Of a DNA stretch of 64,000 nt, positions 42,544-50,737 are shown piece by piece (position 1 is the stretch's first letter; each line of letters starts with the position of its first letter). Below the pieces are notes generated by a model. That model did no database searches. It saw nothing but the letters and a program-made list of their open reading frames with translations, and was not told the DNA's origin. The DNA lies in assembly GCF_042610375.1 (NCBI RefSeq), contig NZ_JBGJZL010000001.1, positions 310,001 through 374,000 on the forward strand. Direction: 5' to 3'. The stretch comes from CTSoil-075 sp042610375. Lineage in GTDB: Bacteria > Bacillota > Negativicutes > DSM-13327. A program made the position numbers and the translations under genes.

Positions 42544-43905
42544 TTACTTTTTATTAACCCAACCATCAATATTATTTTGACGCGCTCTGGCCACACCCAA
42601 AGCTTTTGATGGCACATCTTTAGTAATTGTTGATCCAGCAGCTACATAAGCTCCTTTACCAACGGTCACAGGAGCAACCAGATTGGTATTACAACCGATG
42701 AAGACTCCATCTTCAAGAGTCGTACGATGTTTATTTTTACCATCATAATTGACAGTGATGGTACCCGAACCAATATTCACTTTTTCGCCCATATCAGTGT
42801 CACCAATATAGCTCAAATGTGGAATTTTACTTCCCTTGCCAATTTGAGAATTCTTGACTTCTACGAAATTACCAATTTTAACCCCATCAGCAATCGTAGT
42901 ATTAGGGCGCAAGTGAACATAGGGACCAACTGTTACATGATTACCAATCTGACAATCATGAGCGTATATGAAATGCAATATAGCATTATCACCAATGCTG
43001 GAATTTTGAATACGGCTACTCGGTCCTATTTCACAACCCTTACCAATCGTCGTAGCACCCTCAATCCAGGTAAAAGGATAAATAACAGTATCAGGCTCAA
43101 TACAAACCTCTTCATCAATAAAAGTACTGTCAAGATCCATGATGGTAACACCATTATCCATCAAACTGGCTAATTTACGTCTTCGTAGTATTTTTTCTGC
43201 TTCAGCCAACTGTATGCGTGAATTAATTCCTAAGGTTTCCTGATAATCATCAACCTGTACTGCCCACACCTTAGCCTGACCTTGTGCTAAAATACCAATT
43301 ACATCGGTCAAATAGTACTCCCCTTGCATATTATTGCAAGTAATGCCATTCAACGCTTCAAATAAAGCCGCACGTTCAAAACAGTAAATCCCTGTATTCA
43401 CTTCATTGACAGCAAGTTCCCGACTGTTCGCATCTTTTTGCTCTACAATCTTTAATACTTGACCACTCTCATCTCGAATGACTCGACCATAACCAGTAGG
43501 GTTAGGCATACAAGCAGTCAGTACTGTAGCACTTGCTTTCGCCGCCTGATGCTCAGCAAACAGCTTAGCCAAGGTTTGTCCTTGAAGCAATGGCGTATCG
43601 CCACACAGCACCATTACAGTCCCTTCAAATCCTTGTAGAATTTCAGCAGCCTGCATCACAGCATGTCCTGTACCCAATTGTTCTTCTTGAACAACATATT
43701 CTGCTTGCTCACCTAAAGCAGTCTCTACGCTTTGGGCCCCGAAACCAACAATCACTACCTTGCGTTTCGCACCTGCTAGATCCGCTGCATTAATGACCTG
43801 CTCTATCATTGATTTGCCGCCAATGCGATGTAGCACTTTAGGTAATGCTGACTTCATGCGTGTACCTTTACCTGCCGCCAAAATTACCGCCAGTAAATCC
43901 GACAT
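42544..43905 (-). CDS. glmU: Bifunctional GlmU (GlcNAc-1-P uridyltransferase / GlcN-1-P acetyltransferase)
   Basis: The 453-residue protein has the N-terminal pyrophosphorylase domain (LAAGKGTRMKSALPKVLH at residues 8-25, in part; CGDTPLL and TGYGRVIR later) and the C-terminal left-handed beta-helix acetyltransferase (hexapeptide repeats from about 250; catalytic region HLSYIGDTDMGEKVNIGSG). It makes UDP-GlcNAc for MurA, WecB and WecA, all present in this window. The upstream gene is purR; spoVG, normally between them in Bacillus, is absent, but a sigma-H-like promoter sits there. Confidence 0.97.
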   Translation of the reverse strand: MSDLLAVILAAGKGTRMKSALPKVLHRIGGKSMIEQVINAADLAGAKRKVVIVGFGAQSVETALGEQAEYVVQEEQLGTGHAVMQAAEILQGFEGTVMVLCGDTPLLQGQTLAKLFAEHQAAKASATVLTACMPNPTGYGRVIRDESGQVLKIVEQKDANSRELAVNEVNTGIYCFERAALFEALNGITCNNMQGEYYLTDVIGILAQGQAKVWAVQVDDYQETLGINSRIQLAEAEKILRRRKLASLMDNGVTIMDLDSTFIDEEVCIEPDTVIYPFTWIEGATTIGKGCEIGPSSRIQNSSIGDNAILHFIYAHDCQIGNHVTVGPYVHLRPNTTIADGVKIGNFVEVKNSQIGKGSKIPHLSYIGDTDMGEKVNIGSGTITVNYDGKNKHRTTLEDGVFIGCNTNLVAPVTVGKGAYVAAGSTITKDVPSKALGVARARQNNIDGWVNKK

Positions 43906-43980
43906 ACCTTTCCTCCATTCACTTTAAAACCATTTTTTACTAATTAGATTCTTCTTTAGCAAAACACCAAACTTTTATTT

Positions 43981-44008
43981 TTTTCGACACCAATTCTGAC
44001 ATTCCTGC
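43981..44008 (-). promoter_or_regulatory. Sigma-H-like promoter of glmU-prs
   Basis: On the minus strand GCAGGAA (44002-44008) and CGAAAA (43981-43986) are 15 bases apart, the same as at 17287 and 30296. In B. subtilis the sigma-H-dependent spoVG gene lies directly before glmU. Confidence 0.55.
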
Positions 44009-44152
44009 ACATTTTTTTAAAAACTAGAGAAATTTCTAAAGCATCTACTCATTATATTTGTTTTCTTAAACTTTTAACAATATTTTTTTCATATATTAGC
44101 GTTACCAGTTTCTAGATTACTCCTTGCAGAACCTTACTTCAGCATAAAAATC

Positions 44153-44962
44153 TTAAAATACGGGTCTAATATCAATCTTCTTAGTATGTGAATCTACGTC
44201 ATGTAACATAAGTAATGCCAAGTATTCATCAACTAATTTTTTTTCAGGTTCATTTGTTGCAATGAGTACTCCTGTACCAACCACCTTGGCACCTACCTCA
44301 TTCGCTAGATCAATCATTCCGCGTGCCGTTCCACCAGCCTTCATAAAGTCGTCAATCACGAGTACCTTTGAACCCGATACAAGAGCGCGACGAGGCAGGG
44401 ACATGGTTTGAATCCGCTTTGCCGAACCAGTAACATAGTTAATACTGACAGATGGTCCCTCTGTTACTTTACCACCCTGGCGCACAATAACCAAGGGCAA
44501 ACCAAAAGCCCTTGCCGTCGTAAACGCTAAAGGAATACCTTTGGTTTCGACTGTCATAATATAGTCAGGCGCCAAATGAGCAAATCGAGTGCGAAAAATT
44601 TCGCCAACTTGTACCATCAAATCAGGCATAAATAAAATATCAGACATATATAAAAAGCCACCTGGAATCACTCGCTCAGGTTCAGCTAACCGCATGGCCA
44701 TTCCAGTCAAAAATGTATTCATTCGTTCTTCTGAGTGGCATGGTACATAACGCACACCACCAGCAGCTCCAGATACTGTTTCAACTGTCCCCAATCCAAA
44801 CTGCTCGATGGCTTGTTTTATTGTCACCATGTCCTCACTCAAGGTAGATTTCGCTGCGCCAAATATATTACTAAAATGTCCCAAAGAAAATAAATACCCA
44901 GGCATGTCCATTAACATTTTGCTCAGAGCGACCACTCTTTCAACTCTTCGTACTTTAGTCAT
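44153..44962 (-). CDS. purR: Purine operon repressor PurR (Bacillus type)
   Basis: The 269-residue protein has an N-terminal winged helix (about 1-74; VRRVERVVALSKML) and a C-terminal type I PRTase-like domain with the PRPP loop KVLVIDDFMKAGGTARGM near residue 200. In Gram-positive bacteria this protein binds PurBoxes as a dimer, and PRPP lowers its affinity. The promoter region before it contains a CCGAA core but no clear pair of PurBoxes. It is upstream of glmU, as in Bacillus. Confidence 0.95.
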   Translation of the reverse strand: MTKVRRVERVVALSKMLMDMPGYLFSLGHFSNIFGAAKSTLSEDMVTIKQAIEQFGLGTVETVSGAAGGVRYVPCHSEERMNTFLTGMAMRLAEPERVIPGGFLYMSDILFMPDLMVQVGEIFRTRFAHLAPDYIMTVETKGIPLAFTTARAFGLPLVIVRQGGKVTEGPSVSINYVTGSAKRIQTMSLPRRALVSGSKVLVIDDFMKAGGTARGMIDLANEVGAKVVGTGVLIATNEPEKKLVDEYLALLMLHDVDSHTKKIDIRPVF

Positions 44963-45091
44963 TGATTCTTTTCCTCCATCACAGAAATGCCGAATGTTTT
45001 TTCATTTTTAAGTATTATTATTCAGTTTCCCCATAAAATTGCAAAATCCCTGCAGAGTTAGATTTTTTATTTTTTTCTGATTGCACACAAA

Positions 45092-45116
45092 GAGCGCGAT
45101 AACTATTATCGCGCTC
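45092..45116 (-). terminator. Terminator after the nucleotidyltransferase gene
   Basis: Perfect stem GAGCGCGATAA / TTATCGCGCTC with a 3-base loop. TTTGTG follows on the minus strand. Confidence 0.8.
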
Positions 45117-45129
45117 GTAGACCGTATAG

Positions 45130-45888
45130 TTATATACGAAAAGAAAAGGTAGTACGTACTAATTCTAGATCACTTGGCTTATCAACGTCAATCCCCAATT
45201 CTGGATAAGAAGATTTAATGACAGTACCAGTAACACCTAGAAGACTAGCCACCCGTTCCTTCACTTTGCTCAAACTTAATGTGCCGATTAAAAAATTCAG
45301 CACAAACCCCCAACCAAGTAAACAACATAATTTAAACGGGTTCTTACGATTATCGATCAATTCTTTGGCTACTGCTAAACATTGAGGAACAATGACTGGA
45401 TTGACTAAAAAAATATTACCACCTGTATAAGTTCCATCCTTAAATCGCACATAGGTGCGTTTATTTCCAGGATAATGTTGATTATTGATTTCACGGCTCA
45501 CAATTGGATAATATAAATCCACTTCAGTTTTAGAACATTGCGTTAAAAAATCATTAATTGCTGTCGGTGTTAATAGGGGTATATCAGCCGTCACTACCAA
45601 TACCTTATTTTTGTGACCAAGAGAATTCATGCCCAATTGAATGGTCTCAGTAATGGTTCTGCCACCCTCAACAAGTATTACATTCTCAGGAAAACTACAT
45701 TGGGCTAATTGTTTAACCGGACCCATTACAAAAATCCTCGCCACCTGGGGAGCTGCTGCCAATGCATCTGCCACAAAGGTTACCATAGGTTTACCGGCTA
45801 TTTCAATCATCGCCTCATACGGCTGAGATGAAAAATGACTCAAACACTTACTATTTTCACCGCCAGCCAGTATTATGGCATCATACAT
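45130..45888 (-). CDS. MobA-like NTP transferase domain protein
   Basis: The 252-residue protein has a nucleotidyltransferase fold: YDAIILAGGENSK at the N-terminus, IEIAGKPMVTFVADAL, VLVVTADIPLLTP near residue 92, and a late LGIDVDKPSDLEL near the C-terminus. Family enzymes join NTPs to sugars, cofactors or molybdopterin. The usual GGxSxRMG loop is altered (GGENSKCLS), so substrate is unclear. ATG 45888 is preceded by AGGGGAGG ten bases upstream. It follows the GntR gene and may be in the ispE operon. Its relation to isoprenoid or cell-wall metabolism is a guess. Confidence 0.85.
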   Translation of the reverse strand: MYDAIILAGGENSKCLSHFSSQPYEAMIEIAGKPMVTFVADALAAAPQVARIFVMGPVKQLAQCSFPENVILVEGGRTITETIQLGMNSLGHKNKVLVVTADIPLLTPTAINDFLTQCSKTEVDLYYPIVSREINNQHYPGNKRTYVRFKDGTYTGGNIFLVNPVIVPQCLAVAKELIDNRKNPFKLCCLLGWGFVLNFLIGTLSLSKVKERVASLLGVTGTVIKSSYPELGIDVDKPSDLELVRTTFSFRI

Positions 45889-45997
45889 ATAACCAATACC
45901 TCCCCTATGATCGATCATACAAATCTACCACCTAAAAACGTATAAGCTCAGTTTCTAGGGAATTTTCTATTTATATTATCTCACAAAAAATCAAATA

Positions 45998-46705
45998 CTA
46001 TTCATCTTTAGATGATTCTCCACGTTCGACCATATTTTTTAATAAGGTTTGCTCAGCATTTGCCATATGCTCACCTGCTAAACGTTTGGCTAACGCGACA
46101 TTGCGCAGTCCAAGAGATTCAACGAGCCGAGTATGTTCACCAAGCATTTCTTTGAGTCGTCCAGGATAAGACATAGATAAAGATCTAAACCGTGTCAATT
46201 GCTCTCGCAAGTTATTGATGATCCCTACAAGACGACTGTTGCGGCTAGCACTATATAAAAGATCATGAAATTGACTATCAGCTTCTACAATTTTGTCCAT
46301 ATCATCGGTCTCAATGTGTTCACCAAGTTCTACTAATAATCGTTCCATTTGTTCAAGTTCATCGTCTGTAATGCGTTCAGCGGCCATCCCTGCAGCCAAC
46401 ACATCAAGAGCCGTTCGAACTTCAAATACTTCATTAATATCTTTAATTGACAGATCTGATACATAAGTACCACGCCGAGGTATCATCACAACGAAGCCTT
46501 CTAACTCAAGCTTTCGGATTGCTTCTCTTACTGGCGTACGGCTTACACCCAATTCTTCAGATACTTGAATCTCCATTAACCGTTCTCCAGGCTTTAATAT
46601 ACCTTGAATAATAGCATTACGCAATGTTTCGCATACCACTTCTCTTAGTGGTTGATAACTATCTAATTTAATCGGTAATAATCGCCTTTCCATCATATCC
46701 CCCAT
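45998..46705 (-). CDS. GntR-family regulator with FCD domain
   Basis: The protein of about 231-235 residues has an N-terminal winged helix (REVVCETLRNAIIQGILKPG, then LGVSRTPVREAIRKLELEG) and an all-helical FCD effector domain with conserved metal-binding residues (DSQFHDLLY and HTRLVESL among them). Such proteins control carboxylate or sugar catabolism. Start candidates ATG 46705, 46696 and 46693 all overlap the end of ispE by 26-38 bases, an indication of translational coupling. The regulated genes are not evident here. Confidence 0.9.
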   Translation of the reverse strand: MGDMMERRLLPIKLDSYQPLREVVCETLRNAIIQGILKPGERLMEIQVSEELGVSRTPVREAIRKLELEGFVVMIPRRGTYVSDLSIKDINEVFEVRTALDVLAAGMAAERITDDELEQMERLLVELGEHIETDDMDKIVEADSQFHDLLYSASRNSRLVGIINNLREQLTRFRSLSMSYPGRLKEMLGEHTRLVESLGLRNVALAKRLAGEHMANAEQTLLKNMVERGESSKDE

Positions 46706-47564
46706 TTTCTACTACTGTTTTCGTTATAATAATTTCAGCATCATTTTGTCGTCGAAGCTGATCTGCAATATATTCTGCTTTAACCTTATCTTCAACCAGA
46801 CCAAAAACTGTAGGACCGCTACCTGACATTAAACTAGCGATAGCACCATACTGCAACATATTTTCTTTCAGTTTTCTAATTAAAGAATACTCTGCCATGG
46901 TAACACTTTCTAGTACATTATTTAAACGTCCTGCCACTTCTAGTAAATCACCTTGCCCAAGAGCAGATATCACACCAGCAGTATCAGGATGGGATTGCAC
47001 AGTATTTCCTCGGTATTTACCATATACCCAAGCGGTTGAAACACCAAATCTCGGTTTAGCTAATACCACATAACAAGGAGGCATGGAAGGTAATTTTTCA
47101 AGAAGTTCGCCTCGACCTGTTGCGAGCATCGTACCACCTTGCAAACAAAAAGGAACATCCGAACCAAGTTTTGCTCCTAATTGAGATAATTCGGGCAACG
47201 ACAATCCTAAATTCCATAAACGATTAAGCCCTAAAAGTACACCTGCGGCATCAGTACTTCCACCAGCCAAGCCTGCCGACATAGGAATATTTTTTTCCAG
47301 AAAAATATGTACACCTGTTCTCACATGACAGGTTTCTCTGATCAGCATAGCGGCTTGATAAGCTAAATTTCTCTGATCACAGGGCAAATGGGCCACATTA
47401 GCCGTTATACTAATGTCACCACTCTGATTTTCCTCTAATTTTAATATATCCGCAAGTTCTATGGCTTGCATAATCATTTCGACTTGATGGAATCCATCTG
47501 TACGTTTATGAAGAACGTCAAGTGTTAAATTAATTTTCGCATTTGCTCGTATTGTTAACATCAT
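46668..47564 (-). CDS. ispE: 4-diphosphocytidyl-2-C-methyl-D-erythritol kinase
   Basis: The 298-residue GHMP kinase acts in the MEP pathway of isoprenoid synthesis. It shows the N-terminal RANAKINLTLDVLHKRTDGFH, the ATP loop PMSAGLAGGSTDAAGVL, and the C-terminal SLMSGSGPTVFGL. It supplies precursors for undecaprenyl phosphate, used by WecA. Starts: TTG 47567 or ATG 47564, directly after the cheW stop, so the pair is coupled. It overlaps the GntR gene at its end. Confidence 0.96.
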   Translation of the reverse strand: MMLTIRANAKINLTLDVLHKRTDGFHQVEMIMQAIELADILKLEENQSGDISITANVAHLPCDQRNLAYQAAMLIRETCHVRTGVHIFLEKNIPMSAGLAGGSTDAAGVLLGLNRLWNLGLSLPELSQLGAKLGSDVPFCLQGGTMLATGRGELLEKLPSMPPCYVVLAKPRFGVSTAWVYGKYRGNTVQSHPDTAGVISALGQGDLLEVAGRLNNVLESVTMAEYSLIRKLKENMLQYGAIASLMSGSGPTVFGLVEDKVKAEYIADQLRRQNDAEIIITKTVVENGGYDGKAIITD

Positions 47565-47567
47565 CAA

Positions 47568-48038
47568 TTAACCACTTATTTTTTTGACAGTCAATTCTTC
47601 TTGATCTGTTAAAATTTTATCAATATCTAAGAGAATAATGAGTCGATCATTAATTTTACCAACACCGTCAATATATTTTGAATCCAAAGCAACCGTTGCA
47701 GGCGGCGGTTCGATATTAGCAGTATGCAAACTAATGACTTCTGTAACTGCATCAACTGTTACACCAACGACTTGACCGTTAATTTCTACAATAATAATGC
47801 GTGTATCATCATCATGATCACTGATGACCATTTCAAATCTTTTTCGTAAATCAATGACAGGAATAATGCGTCCTCGCAGATTAATAATGCCTTCCATAAA
47901 ATTTGGTGTTTGAGGCAACTTAGTTACTGGGACAAGACGATTAATTTCCTGGACTTTAGTAATCGGAAGTCCATATTCTTCACTAGCCAGACGAAAAGTC
48001 ACTAATTGAATTTCTTGTTCTGACGTTGTATGTTCCAT
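47568..48038 (-). CDS. cheW: CheW-like chemotaxis coupling protein
   Basis: The protein of 156 residues matches CheW in length and motifs: FRLASEEYGLPITKVQEI, INLRGRIIPVIDLRKRF, and GVTVDAVTEVI. CheW links chemoreceptors to CheA. No other chemotaxis gene is nearby, and being first in a run with ispE is unusual. ATG 48038 follows GGAGGGGG at a suitable distance; an earlier in-frame ATG six codons upstream overlaps it. A weaker sigma-H-like element lies about 40 bases before the start. Confidence 0.93.
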   Translation of the reverse strand: MEHTTSEQEIQLVTFRLASEEYGLPITKVQEINRLVPVTKLPQTPNFMEGIINLRGRIIPVIDLRKRFEMVISDHDDDTRIIIVEINGQVVGVTVDAVTEVISLHTANIEPPPATVALDSKYIDGVGKINDRLIILLDIDKILTDQEELTVKKISG

Positions 48039-48074
48039 ATGGCAAACCCCCTCCATAAAATATTGTTGGTATTA

Positions 48075-48103
48075 TATTCGATATGATAGCGGTGTTTGCC
48101 TGC
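48075..48103 (-). promoter_or_regulatory. Weaker sigma-H-like element before cheW
   Basis: On the minus strand GCAGGCA (48097-48103) and CGAATA (48075-48080) are 16 bases apart. This is one base longer than in the three strong sites, with one change in the -35 word. CGAATA is a good sigma-H -10. Confidence 0.35.
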
Positions 48104-48152
48104 AAAGGCTAGAAATTTTTTTGTTATATACTTTACTGTTTTGTCTGCTGTG

Positions 48153-48181
48153 CACCAATAAAACTTATCTTACATAGAATA
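48153..48181 (+). promoter_or_regulatory. Sigma-K-type promoter of the L,D-transpeptidase gene
   Basis: CACC (48153-48156) and CATAGAATA (48173-48181) are separated by 16 bases, matching the late mother-cell consensus mACm-N16/17-CATAnnnTA at every fixed position. AAGGAGG and the ATG follow at a suitable distance. Confidence 0.65.
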
Positions 48182-48210
48182 ACTAAAGATTTTTCAAGGA
48201 GGTCGATATT

Positions 48211-48843
48211 ATGAATCTTCGCATGCTCTATTTACCCCACCCCTTATCAGACGTTGTAATTAGGGAAGATATGGAACATCCTATTGTTGGGAAAATACAA
48301 GAACTCTTAACTAAACACCATTTCTATCATGCCCAGATTAACAATAAATATGATACATCCACAAGCCAAGCTGTGACCTCATTTCAAGAAGAACAGCATT
48401 TGCCTGCAACAGGCATCATAGACGGGGTTACCTACTGTCGCCTTCAGGAGGCAACAGTTAGCGAAATCACTCCTTTGCCAGCGATAAAACGAGCTGATTC
48501 TACACTGCCGCGAGCTAATATTTTGATTAGTACCTCTTCTCTTGGACTGACTCTTTTTAATGGCAATGATCCTATACGACAATATCCCATCGGTATTGGT
48601 AAATTAAGTACACCTACCCCTTTAGGCAACTATGCCATTGCTCTAAAATTCATGAATCCTGGTGGCGCCTTAGGAACTCGGTGGTTAGGTCTTAATTATG
48701 ATTCCTACGGTATTCATGGCACGAATCAGCCCTGGTTAATCGGAACTTTAGTATCCCATGGTTGTATCCGCATGCACAATAGTAATGTGGAAGAATTATT
48801 TTCTTTGGTTAAAGTAGGAACCCCTGTCTACATCAGGAATTAA
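48211..48843 (+). CDS. L,D-transpeptidase (YkuD) with peptidoglycan-binding domain
   Basis: The 210-residue protein has an N-terminal PG_binding_1 domain (about 22-78, TSQAVTSFQEEQHLPATGIID) and a C-terminal YkuD catalytic domain (about 103-208). The active site is H169 in YGIHGT and C185 in SHGCIRMHN. No signal peptide is present, unlike exported wall enzymes, but as in B. subtilis YkuD, a spore protein. The sigma-K-type promoter upstream fits a mother-cell role at the spore surface. Its last 48 bases overlap the convergent HipA-like gene. Confidence 0.93.
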   Translation: MNLRMLYLPHPLSDVVIREDMEHPIVGKIQELLTKHHFYHAQINNKYDTSTSQAVTSFQEEQHLPATGIIDGVTYCRLQEATVSEITPLPAIKRADSTLPRANILISTSSLGLTLFNGNDPIRQYPIGIGKLSTPTPLGNYAIALKFMNPGGALGTRWLGLNYDSYGIHGTNQPWLIGTLVSHGCIRMHNSNVEELFSLVKVGTPVYIRN

Positions 48844-49605
48844 CCGATACAATGCAGCCATAATATCATCAATAAGATTGCACCTTATCATCATATATTC
48901 ACGTAGTGCCTCACGTTCACTCGGCAGGGGTAACCATTCCTCCGGAATACTTGCAATAAGAAAATCTAAGTCTTCATCCTTAATACTTTTCACTTTTGCA
49001 ACATAAGGAGAAAAATCTTCCGCTACCAAAAAATGATTCAGTAACCATCCATAAGCTCGCCATTGATTAATCACAATGCGCTCTGATAATTTTTTTAAAG
49101 ACTGAATACTCCACCTCCCACGTATAAACAAATGGGAATTATCAATCGCATACAATACATTATTTGCTTCTTCTCGGCAAACTAAGAGATTTTTTCGATT
49201 TTTACTACGGTCGATATTATGAAACATAACATCAAACAACATCACACCAGCCATCGCTTGTTTATTTGCCGCATTTTGCAGCTCAGATTTTCCAACATAT
49301 CGATTTTTATGCAAGTATTGACTAGCAAAATGGAGCCGATGACTTATCTTTGCCAATCTGAGCTTTCGATTATTGCGCAATATCTGTTCATCAATTTTAA
49401 TTAAACCACTTGGCGGAAAACAAAGTCCCATATATTGACCAAACCACCATGCCACATACTCATTTACAAGTATCTTTGTACCTAGACGATTATTTTGCAG
49501 CTTAACAACATAGAGCTTACCATCGTTAGCACGAAACAGCTGGGGTGATGTAACTCCGATTCCCACCGAACCGAGATATTCGAGCGCAATTAACACTCTT
49601 ATCAA
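48796..49605 (-). CDS. HipA-like kinase-fold protein
   Basis: The 269-residue protein resembles the HipA-like (HipA_2) group: an N-terminal beta-rich part (KLYVVKLQNN, NEYVAWWFGQYMGL), a central MLFDVMFHNIDRSKNRKNLLV that resembles the kinase HxxDR/N catalytic loop, and YAIDNSHLF, which could hold the metal-binding Asp. No HipB-like antitoxin gene is adjacent, so a toxin-antitoxin role is not supported. Similar stand-alone proteins occur in Bacillus and Clostridia near spore-coat genes, but this is a recollection. Its stop lies within the 3' end of the L,D-transpeptidase gene. Confidence 0.75.
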   Translation of the reverse strand: MIRVLIALEYLGSVGIGVTSPQLFRANDGKLYVVKLQNNRLGTKILVNEYVAWWFGQYMGLCFPPSGLIKIDEQILRNNRKLRLAKISHRLHFASQYLHKNRYVGKSELQNAANKQAMAGVMLFDVMFHNIDRSKNRKNLLVCREEANNVLYAIDNSHLFIRGRWSIQSLKKLSERIVINQWRAYGWLLNHFLVAEDFSPYVAKVKSIKDEDLDFLIASIPEEWLPLPSEREALREYMMIRCNLIDDIMAALYRLIPDVDRGSYFNQRK

Positions 49606-49689
49606 TCTCCCTCCCTAAAGCAACGTCTTATCTCTTCCACTCGATTACATTACACTATATGCCTCTACCATACACATTAGATGTAAAAA

Positions 49690-49728
49690 CACCGCACAAG
49701 TTACTTAAAGTAAGCAGCTTGTGCGGTG
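49690..49728 (-). terminator. Terminator after the SPOCS-SH3 gene
   Basis: Oriented right to left. Stem CACCGCACAAG (49690-49700) with CTTGTGCGGTG (49718-49728). TTTTTAC follows on the minus strand. Confidence 0.85.
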
Positions 49729-49738
49729 CTTTATTCTT

Positions 49739-50701
49739 TTATCCTTTGGGTACACCAGTATTGCCGTTAATCAACCAGCTGGCAACCCATCCTGTGGTAC
49801 CATCTGAGAGAGCAATTTTATACCAACCGAAAGCCTGTTCTTTTATCGTCACAGTCGTATCTTTATTAACCTTCGTCACAATAGGGAAATTCGTACCTGG
49901 CCCTGTACGGATATTTACTGAAGTCCCATTTATAGTACCTGTGCCGCTGATACCCATCATGGTTCCAGCCGTTGGAGTGATTCCTGGACCTGTTATTAGC
50001 ATATTTTCAGAACCATAAGCCGCAATGTCTCCGCCCCCTGTCTGGGATGCAGAAGTAGCTTCACCGCCAAATAGACCAGTGGAATAACCATTTTCTAATG
50101 CATTAGCACTGGTATATTCCACTTGACCAACCTCAGTAATAGGACTCAAGGCATAAACATCCATTTCCGTAGTTGTAATCACCCGTGCCCAGAATTTAAG
50201 TACAATGGTAATATGGACTTTGCGTTTATCATGATGCCGATGAAAATCATAATCTACATACTCAACGGTTACATCCGCACTCGCATCCATATCTCGTTCT
50301 GCGCCTTCAACTTCAATATCTCGGGTAAAACGAACATGCTTTCGTTCAAAGGCATGAACTGGTTCATTCTCTAAATCAGCTACATACATGACCTTGACCT
50401 CTAGATCACCACGAATAATCACTTTATTAGGAATGACATCAACACTATTAATTTCAACATCTTTCACATAGACATCAATGACTTGTTTAATATCTGGTTT
50501 TTGTGACGGCACAAACATGTCAAATTCTACAACTTTTTGTGACATTTCTGCACCAAGAACCTGCTCTACTTGAATGGTCTCCGGACCTGGCTCAGGGCAT
50601 CCGCAAATTAATTCTGCATTATCAGTCGTTCCAGTACCTGTAAAACTTGCGCCTGAATTATAGGTCGTTGAACCAGAACTTTGTCGCAAATCATCCTTCA
50701 T
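49739..50701 (-). CDS. SPOCS-domain (DUF3794) protein with C-terminal SH3 domain
   Basis: The 320-residue protein has a Ser/Thr/Gly-rich N-terminus, a SPOCS domain (about 37-185; QKVVEFDMFVPSQKPDIKQV, IPNKVIIRGDLEVKVMYVA), a low-complexity Gly/Ser/Thr linker and a bacterial SH3 domain (about 254-315; NIRTGPGTNFPIVTKV). SPOCS proteins occur in spore coats and in SipL/SafA-like assembly factors; SH3 domains often bind peptidoglycan. No signal peptide is seen, which fits mother-cell production. It lies 36 bases after a second SPOCS gene, so the two form an operon. The exact role is unknown. Confidence 0.85.
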   Translation of the reverse strand: MKDDLRQSSGSTTYNSGASFTGTGTTDNAELICGCPEPGPETIQVEQVLGAEMSQKVVEFDMFVPSQKPDIKQVIDVYVKDVEINSVDVIPNKVIIRGDLEVKVMYVADLENEPVHAFERKHVRFTRDIEVEGAERDMDASADVTVEYVDYDFHRHHDKRKVHITIVLKFWARVITTTEMDVYALSPITEVGQVEYTSANALENGYSTGLFGGEATSASQTGGGDIAAYGSENMLITGPGITPTAGTMMGISGTGTINGTSVNIRTGPGTNFPIVTKVNKDTTVTIKEQAFGWYKIALSDGTTGWVASWLINGNTGVPKG

Positions 50702-50737
50702 TAAATTCCCCCCCTTTGGTAAAACATTACTGTAAGC

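Noticed and set aside
44963..45091. PurBox pair before purR
   Set aside because: Only one CCGAA core with several mismatches to AWWWCCGAACWWT is present, and no second box in the right spacing or orientation.
48796..49605. HipBA toxin-antitoxin module
   Set aside because: No HipB-like or other antitoxin gene is adjacent; the neighbours are wall and spore-related genes.
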